DNA of 64,000 bases, taken from contig UQRM01000007.1 in assembly GCA_900543485.1 (NCBI GenBank), positions 1 through 64,000 of the forward strand, written 5' to 3'. This DNA comes from an uncultured Eubacterium sp. GTDB taxonomy: Bacteria; Bacillota; Clostridia; Peptostreptococcales; Anaerovoracaceae. The translations under genes and the position numbers were made by a program. Shown piece after piece: positions 60,196 to 64,000 of this stretch (positions are counted from its first letter, which is position 1; the number at the start of each line of letters is the position of its first letter). The notes beneath the pieces were generated by a model. The model worked only from the letters and a program-made list of their open reading frames with translations. It was not told the origin of the DNA and searched no databases.

Positions 60196-60783
60196 CTACT
60201 TGGAGTACAATTCGACGATCAAGTGTTCTTCTATTGGCGTGTCTATCTGATCTCTGGTCGGGTCAGCCAGTACTTTTCCTTCCAGCTTATCTCTGTCTAC
60301 GGAGAGCCATGCCGGGATGCCTACTGTCATGTCCTTGATCTCCTGGAACTTAGGAGAGCTTAAGCTCTTTTCTCTGACCTTTATCACATCCCCCGGCTTT
60401 ACCTGATAAGAAGGAATATTGACCTTCTTTCCATTTACCAGGAAGTGGCTGTGAGTAACCAGCTGTCTGGCTTCTCTTCTCGTAGTCGAAAGCCCCATCC
60501 TGTAAACCACATTGTCCAGCCTCTTTTCCAGCATGATGAGAAGGTTTTCACCTGTGATACCCTTCTTCTTTGCGGCCTTTTCGAACGTGTTCCTGAACTG
60601 CTTTTCCTGAACTCCGTATACGAACTTAGCTCTCTGCTTCTCACGGAGCTGCAAGCCGTAATCGCTCATTTTTCTCGTATTTCTCTGAGAAGTTCTCTTC
60701 GACTCCTTGAAAATACCCAGGTGGCTGGGATCTATCTGAAGAGATCTGCATCTCTTTAAAATCGGGTCTCTGTTTACTGCCAT
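60196..60783 (-). CDS. rpsD: Ribosomal protein S4
   Basis: This 195-residue 30S assembly protein also acts in translational feedback in many bacteria. The S4 RNA-binding domain (about 90-150) contains [20 protein letters not shown] and [20 protein letters not shown]. The N-terminus lacks the four-Cys zinc motif (Cys-minus form). It lies between rpsK and rpoA in the canonical order. Confidence 0.98.
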   Translation of the reverse strand: MAVNRDPILKRCRSLQIDPSHLGIFKESKRTSQRNTRKMSDYGLQLREKQRAKFVYGVQEKQFRNTFEKAAKKKGITGENLLIMLEKRLDNVVYRMGLSTTRREARQLVTHSHFLVNGKKVNIPSYQVKPGDVIKVREKSLSSPKFQEIKDMTVGIPAWLSVDRDKLEGKVLADPTRDQIDTPIEEHLIVELYSK

Positions 60784-60804
60784 AATTCGTTTCCTCCCTT
60801 CCTA

Positions 60805-61203
60805 TCAGACTCTTCTGCGCTTAGGCGGTCTGCATCCGTTGTGCGGTATAGGTGTAATATCCTTTATCATCGTGATCTCAAGACCTGCCGTCTGAAGAGC
60901 TCTTATGGCAGCTTCTCTGCCGGATCCAGGACCTTTCACGTAAACCTCTACTGTTTTCAAACCGTGTTCCATAGCCGCCTTAGCAGCTTCTTCGGCAGCC
61001 GACTGCGCCGCGAATGGAGTCGACTTCCTCGAACCCTTAAAACCAAGTGAGCCTGCGCTGGACCAGGAAAGAGCATTTCCCGCCATATCAGTCAGGGTCA
61101 CCAATGTATTGTTAAAGGTAGCCTGGATATGAGCCTGGCCTTTTTCAACATTCTTACGTTCTTTTCTCTTTTTTCTGACAGCCTTCTTTACAGCTTTAGC
61201 CAT
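60805..61203 (-). CDS. rpsK: Ribosomal protein S11
   Basis: This 132-residue 30S platform protein contains [34 protein letters not shown] and the C-terminal [16 protein letters not shown]. It starts 15 bp after rpsM. Confidence 0.98.
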   Translation of the reverse strand: MAKAVKKAVRKKRKERKNVEKGQAHIQATFNNTLVTLTDMAGNALSWSSAGSLGFKGSRKSTPFAAQSAAEEAAKAAMEHGLKTVEVYVKGPGSGREAAIRALQTAGLEITMIKDITPIPHNGCRPPKRRRV

Positions 61204-61218
61204 ATCGTTCTACCTCCT

Positions 61219-61587
61219 TTACTTCTTCTTTCTTCCTACGGTCTTCTTAGGACCTTTTCTAGTTCTGGCGTTCGTCTTTGTCTTCTGTCCTCTTACAGGA
61301 AGACCTCTTCTGTGTCTGATTCCTCTGTAGCATCCGATTTCCATCAGTCTCTTGATGTTCATATTGACATCTCTTCTCAGGTCACCCTCCACCATGTACT
61401 CAGCTTCGATGACCTTTCTGATCTTACCGGCTTCTTCCTCTGTCAGATCCTTGACTCTGGTATCTGGGTTGATTCCGGTCTTCTCTAAAATCTTTCTTGA
61501 AGTCGCCCATCCTATACCGTAGATATAGGTGAGACCTGCTTCTATCCTTTTTTCATTTGGTAAGTCTACACCGGCTATACGAGCCAT
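61219..61587 (-). CDS. rpsM: Ribosomal protein S13
   Basis: This is a 122-residue 30S head protein: [20 protein letters not shown] start, [18 protein letters not shown] and a basic C-terminus ([16 protein letters not shown]). GGAGGA lies upstream. A gap of about 105 bp separates it from rpmJ. Confidence 0.98.
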   Translation of the reverse strand: MARIAGVDLPNEKRIEAGLTYIYGIGWATSRKILEKTGINPDTRVKDLTEEEAGKIRKVIEAEYMVEGDLRRDVNMNIKRLMEIGCYRGIRHRRGLPVRGQKTKTNARTRKGPKKTVGRKKK

Positions 61588-61692
61588 ATTTTCCTCCTGT
61601 TCCCATCTTCCGTCACCTTTCTCACCGATATCTCATCGGCAGATAGTAATATAAACGGGATGTTCTTTCAATACAAATTCTTTTCTGTTCTT

Positions 61693-61830
<138 letters not shown>

Positions 61831-61842
61831 TCATCTATGCTC

Positions 61843-62064
61843 TTATGCTTTGCCTCTCCATGTGATCCTGCCTCTTGTAAGATCATACGGCGAAAGCTCC
61901 ACCTTCACCTTATCCCCTGGGATAATCCTGATATAATTAGTCCTTATCTTGCCCGAAACATGTGCCAATACTTTATGACCGGTCTCAAGCTCAACAATGA
62001 ACATCGCGTTAGGCTGCGCCTCTATTACTTTACCTTCCGCCTCTATGACATCTTTCTTCGCCAT
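61843..62064 (-). CDS. infA: Translation initiation factor IF-1
   Basis: This 73-residue S1-fold (OB) protein binds the ribosomal A site during initiation: [59 protein letters not shown] 62064 has GAGGTG upstream; a longer frame to 62115 runs into map and is not used. It lies 16 bp after map, without the small KOW-domain gene often found between them in related Firmicutes. Confidence 0.97.
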   Translation of the reverse strand: MAKKDVIEAEGKVIEAQPNAMFIVELETGHKVLAHVSGKIRTNYIRIIPGDKVKVELSPYDLTRGRITWRGKA

Positions 62065-62080
62065 TCTTAACACCTCGCTT

Positions 62081-62833
62081 TTAGTAAGCCAATGTGAGCA
62101 GTTCCGGCTCACCATCGGTTATCGCCACAGTATTCTCATAATGTGCTGCCAGCTTACCGTCCAGAGTGACCACAGTCCAGTTGTTGGAAAGGGTCTTTAC
62201 GTCGTACCCGCCTTCGCATATCATCGGTTCGATGGCGAATACCATGCCCTTTGCCAGACGCGGACCTCTGCCGGCCTTTCCGTAGTTAGGTATCTGCGGT
62301 TCCTCATGCATGTTCTGTCCCACGCCATGGCCTACGAAATCACGTATCACCGAAAAGCCTTCGCTCTCTGCCTTCACCTGCACCGCATGTGAAATGTCCG
62401 ACAGTCTGCATCCCACTTTGCAGAATTCCAGCCCTGCAAAAAAGCTTTCTCTCGTAACGTCTATAAGCTTCTGCGCTATATCGCTCACCTTACCTACGGG
62501 ATAGGTCCTGGCCGCATCGCTGACGTACCCTTTGTAGGTAGATCCTACATCCACGCTGACTATATCGCCATCTTTTATTATCCTCTTCTTATCCGGGATC
62601 CCGTGGACTACTTCTTCGTTAATGGATACGCACGCGCTGGCCGGAAATCCGCCATACCCTTTGAAGGTAGGTATCATCCCGTTTCCTCTGATGGTGTCTT
62701 CAACAAATCTGTCTATGTCTGCGGTAGATATACCAGGCTTGATGAAATCTTCCAGCTCCTTTAATATAAACGCTGTCACCTTGCCTGATTCCCTCATCAG
62801 ATCTATCTCTTCATCCGATTTGATTATTATCAT
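62081..62833 (-). CDS. map: Methionine aminopeptidase, type I
   Basis: This 250-residue enzyme removes the N-terminal Met from nascent proteins. Metal ligands of the pita-bread fold are seen: [19 protein letters not shown] (two Asp), [12 protein letters not shown] (His), AIEPMI (Glu) and HYENTVAIT (Glu); His in VVHGIP. It begins 2 bp after the adk stop. Confidence 0.97.
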   Translation of the reverse strand: MIIIKSDEEIDLMRESGKVTAFILKELEDFIKPGISTADIDRFVEDTIRGNGMIPTFKGYGGFPASACVSINEEVVHGIPDKKRIIKDGDIVSVDVGSTYKGYVSDAARTYPVGKVSDIAQKLIDVTRESFFAGLEFCKVGCRLSDISHAVQVKAESEGFSVIRDFVGHGVGQNMHEEPQIPNYGKAGRGPRLAKGMVFAIEPMICEGGYDVKTLSNNWTVVTLDGKLAAHYENTVAITDGEPELLTLAY

Positions 62834-62835
62834 AT

Positions 62836-63480
62836 CTACTCACCCAATATGTCCACGATAGCGTTGAACACATTTTCCAGACCGATGGTTCCGTCTATAT
62901 GTGCTATGTTCCCCGCCTTCTCGTAATAATCTATGAGGGGCTTTGTTTCCTTGTTGTATACTTCGATCCTGTTAGCCGCGGTCTCCTCGTTATCGTCCTT
63001 TCGCTGTTCCAGCTCAGCGCCGCATACGTCGCAGATGCCTTCCTTCTTCGGAGGTATGTTGACAACATGATAGGAGGCGCCGCATTTCTTGCAGACTCTT
63101 CTTCCCGTCAGTCGTATCATCAGCTCTTCCTTATTGACATCTATATCGAGTACGTGGTCTACCTTTTTACCCTGTGCTTCCAGGAACTCATCCAGCTTTT
63201 CAGCCTGAAAGACTGTCCTTGGGAATCCATCCAGAAGGAATCCGTTCCTGCAGTCGTCAGCCTTTAACCTGTCGGTAGCTATCTCAACGACCAGCTCATC
63301 GGGAACCAGCTCTCCTCTGTTCATGTATTCCTGCGCCTTCTTCCCCAGCTCCGTGCCTTCCTTGATGTTAGCCCTGAATATATCTCCCGTCGAAATGTGG
63401 GGGATATCATACTTCTTGACGATTTTCGCAGCCTGGGTGCCTTTTCCCGCGCCCGGAGGCCCTAATAATATTAAATTCAT
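62836..63480 (-). CDS. adk: Adenylate kinase
   Basis: This 214-residue enzyme equilibrates ATP, ADP and AMP. It has the P-loop [14 protein letters not shown] at 7-20, AMP-site ISTGDIFR and [10 protein letters not shown], and a LID with the zinc motif CKKCGASYH ... CDVCGAEL typical of Gram-positive adenylate kinases. ATG 63480 has GGAGG 6-7 nt upstream; the longer frame is not used. It lies 28 bp after secY. Confidence 0.98.
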   Translation of the reverse strand: MNLILLGPPGAGKGTQAAKIVKKYDIPHISTGDIFRANIKEGTELGKKAQEYMNRGELVPDELVVEIATDRLKADDCRNGFLLDGFPRTVFQAEKLDEFLEAQGKKVDHVLDIDVNKEELMIRLTGRRVCKKCGASYHVVNIPPKKEGICDVCGAELEQRKDDNEETAANRIEVYNKETKPLIDYYEKAGNIAHIDGTIGLENVFNAIVDILGE

Positions 63481-63508
63481 GCTCAACCTCCAATTCTTCA
63501 AAAGAGCA

Positions 63509-64000
63509 CTATTTCAGGAATCCCTGATAATTTCTCATTACCATTTGCTGTTCCAGCTGTTTCATGGTATCAAGCGCCACACCCACAGCGATCAGCAGTG
63601 AAGTCCCGCCGAAGTGGAAATTGAGTCCGCCCAGCTGGCTCACTATCGTAGGCAGTATGGCGACTGCCGCCAGGAAAATCGCTCCCACAAAGGTAATTCT
63701 TGTCATAACTCTGTTTAAGTATTCAACCGTAGCCTTACCCGGCCTGATACCCGGGATAAAGCCTCCGTTGGCCTTCATGTTCTGAGCTACCTCCAGCGGA
63801 TTAAAGGTCACGGAAGTGTAGAAGTAGGTGAAGAATATTATCAGAGCTACATTACACACGGCGTATACCCACACTCCCGGCGTTCCCGTCGGAGAAAGCC
63901 ATTTTTCTATCCATGCTGCCACACCACTGCTGCTATCCATAAAATATGTTATTGTCAGTGGGAACTGCAGGAATGACATGGCGAATATTACCGGGATGAC
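63509..64000 (-). CDS. secY: Protein translocase subunit SecY (5' part beyond window)
   Basis: The C-terminal 163 codons of the membrane channel of the Sec translocon are visible. Helices around [20 protein letters not shown] (TM8-9 region), the cytoplasmic [20 protein letters not shown] loop, which contacts SecA and the ribosome, and a final [20 protein letters not shown] helix identify it. The frame is open to the window edge with no start, as expected for a truncated gene. adk follows after 28 bp. Confidence 0.97.
   Translation of the reverse strand, partial: VIPVIFAMSFLQFPLTITYFMDSSSGVAAWIEKWLSPTGTPGVWVYAVCNVALIIFFTYFYTSVTFNPLEVAQNMKANGGFIPGIRPGKATVEYLNRVMTRITFVGAIFLAAVAILPTIVSQLGGLNFHFGGTSLLIAVGVALDTMKQLEQQMVMRNYQGFLK

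Overview
The window looks like chromosomal DNA of an anaerobic, probably spore-forming member of the Clostridia, perhaps the Anaerovoracaceae / former Clostridiales Family XIII group. This is inferred from the canonical Firmicutes secY-adk-map-infA-rpmJ-rpsM-rpsK-rpsD-rpoA-rplQ order, a CwlD-type cortex amidase, an N-terminal-rubredoxin rubrerythrin, S-box and L-box riboswitches, strong AGGAGG-type ribosome binding sites and frequent GTG/TTG starts. No rRNA, tRNA or CRISPR array is visible. Most genes lie on the minus strand.

Region 1 (1-8,560) is accessory DNA next to the 3' end of guaA. It holds the start of a Cys-rich repeat surface protein, a decayed anchor fragment beside a small inverted-repeat element, a frameshifted membrane gene, a 12-TM LuxR-type regulator with a small lipoprotein, an in-frame chimera of a thioester surface adhesin and an HTH regulator, and plasmid-type parA/parB. 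The content and the guaA junction suggest the remains of an integrative element.

Region 2 (8,567-14,615) is core metabolism: guaA, guaB (own promoter with a palindrome in the spacer), lysC and metK. The last two lie behind a clear SAM-I riboswitch.

Region 3 (14,690-39,900) mixes housekeeping and niche genes. In order they are: an unknown 400-residue protein, tandem beta-lactamase-like hydrolases, an iron-sulfur aldo/keto reductase, two flavodoxin-type proteins, a beta-helix surface protein whose promoter spacer carries a G9 tract, a saccharopine dehydrogenase-like enzyme, an AraC regulator with a long extra C-terminal domain, a DnaA-box cluster, cwlD, an alanyl-tRNA editing protein, a five-gene oxidoreductase/hydrolase operon with one broken member, a LysR regulator, a YabE-like G5/3D protein, NifU-pepV, an orphan amino-acid-binding lipoprotein and rubrerythrin.

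Region 4 (39,978-48,830) is a surface-protein locus. A 1,718-residue InlB-type repeat protein and a 660-residue beta-repeat protein share a conserved promoter block, next to a regulator with two predicted DNA-binding ends.

Region 5 (48,990-58,710) is transport: a polar amino-acid ABC transporter, tandem mini-HTH regulators with CGAGTATA sites, a DUF3311-like/sodium-symporter/amidohydrolase cassette, and an NhaC-family transporter controlled by a complete lysine riboswitch, which points to lysine transport.

Region 6 (58,728-64,000) is the end of the ribosomal-protein superoperon, running off the window inside secY.

The most interesting non-coding signals are the poly-G promoter (23,229-23,257), a chain of perfect hairpins between 8-bp direct repeats (25,031-25,240), two arrays of short alternating inverted repeats (23,348-23,504; 56,473-56,725), the DnaA-box cluster (26,882-27,012) and the shared surface-protein promoter block.
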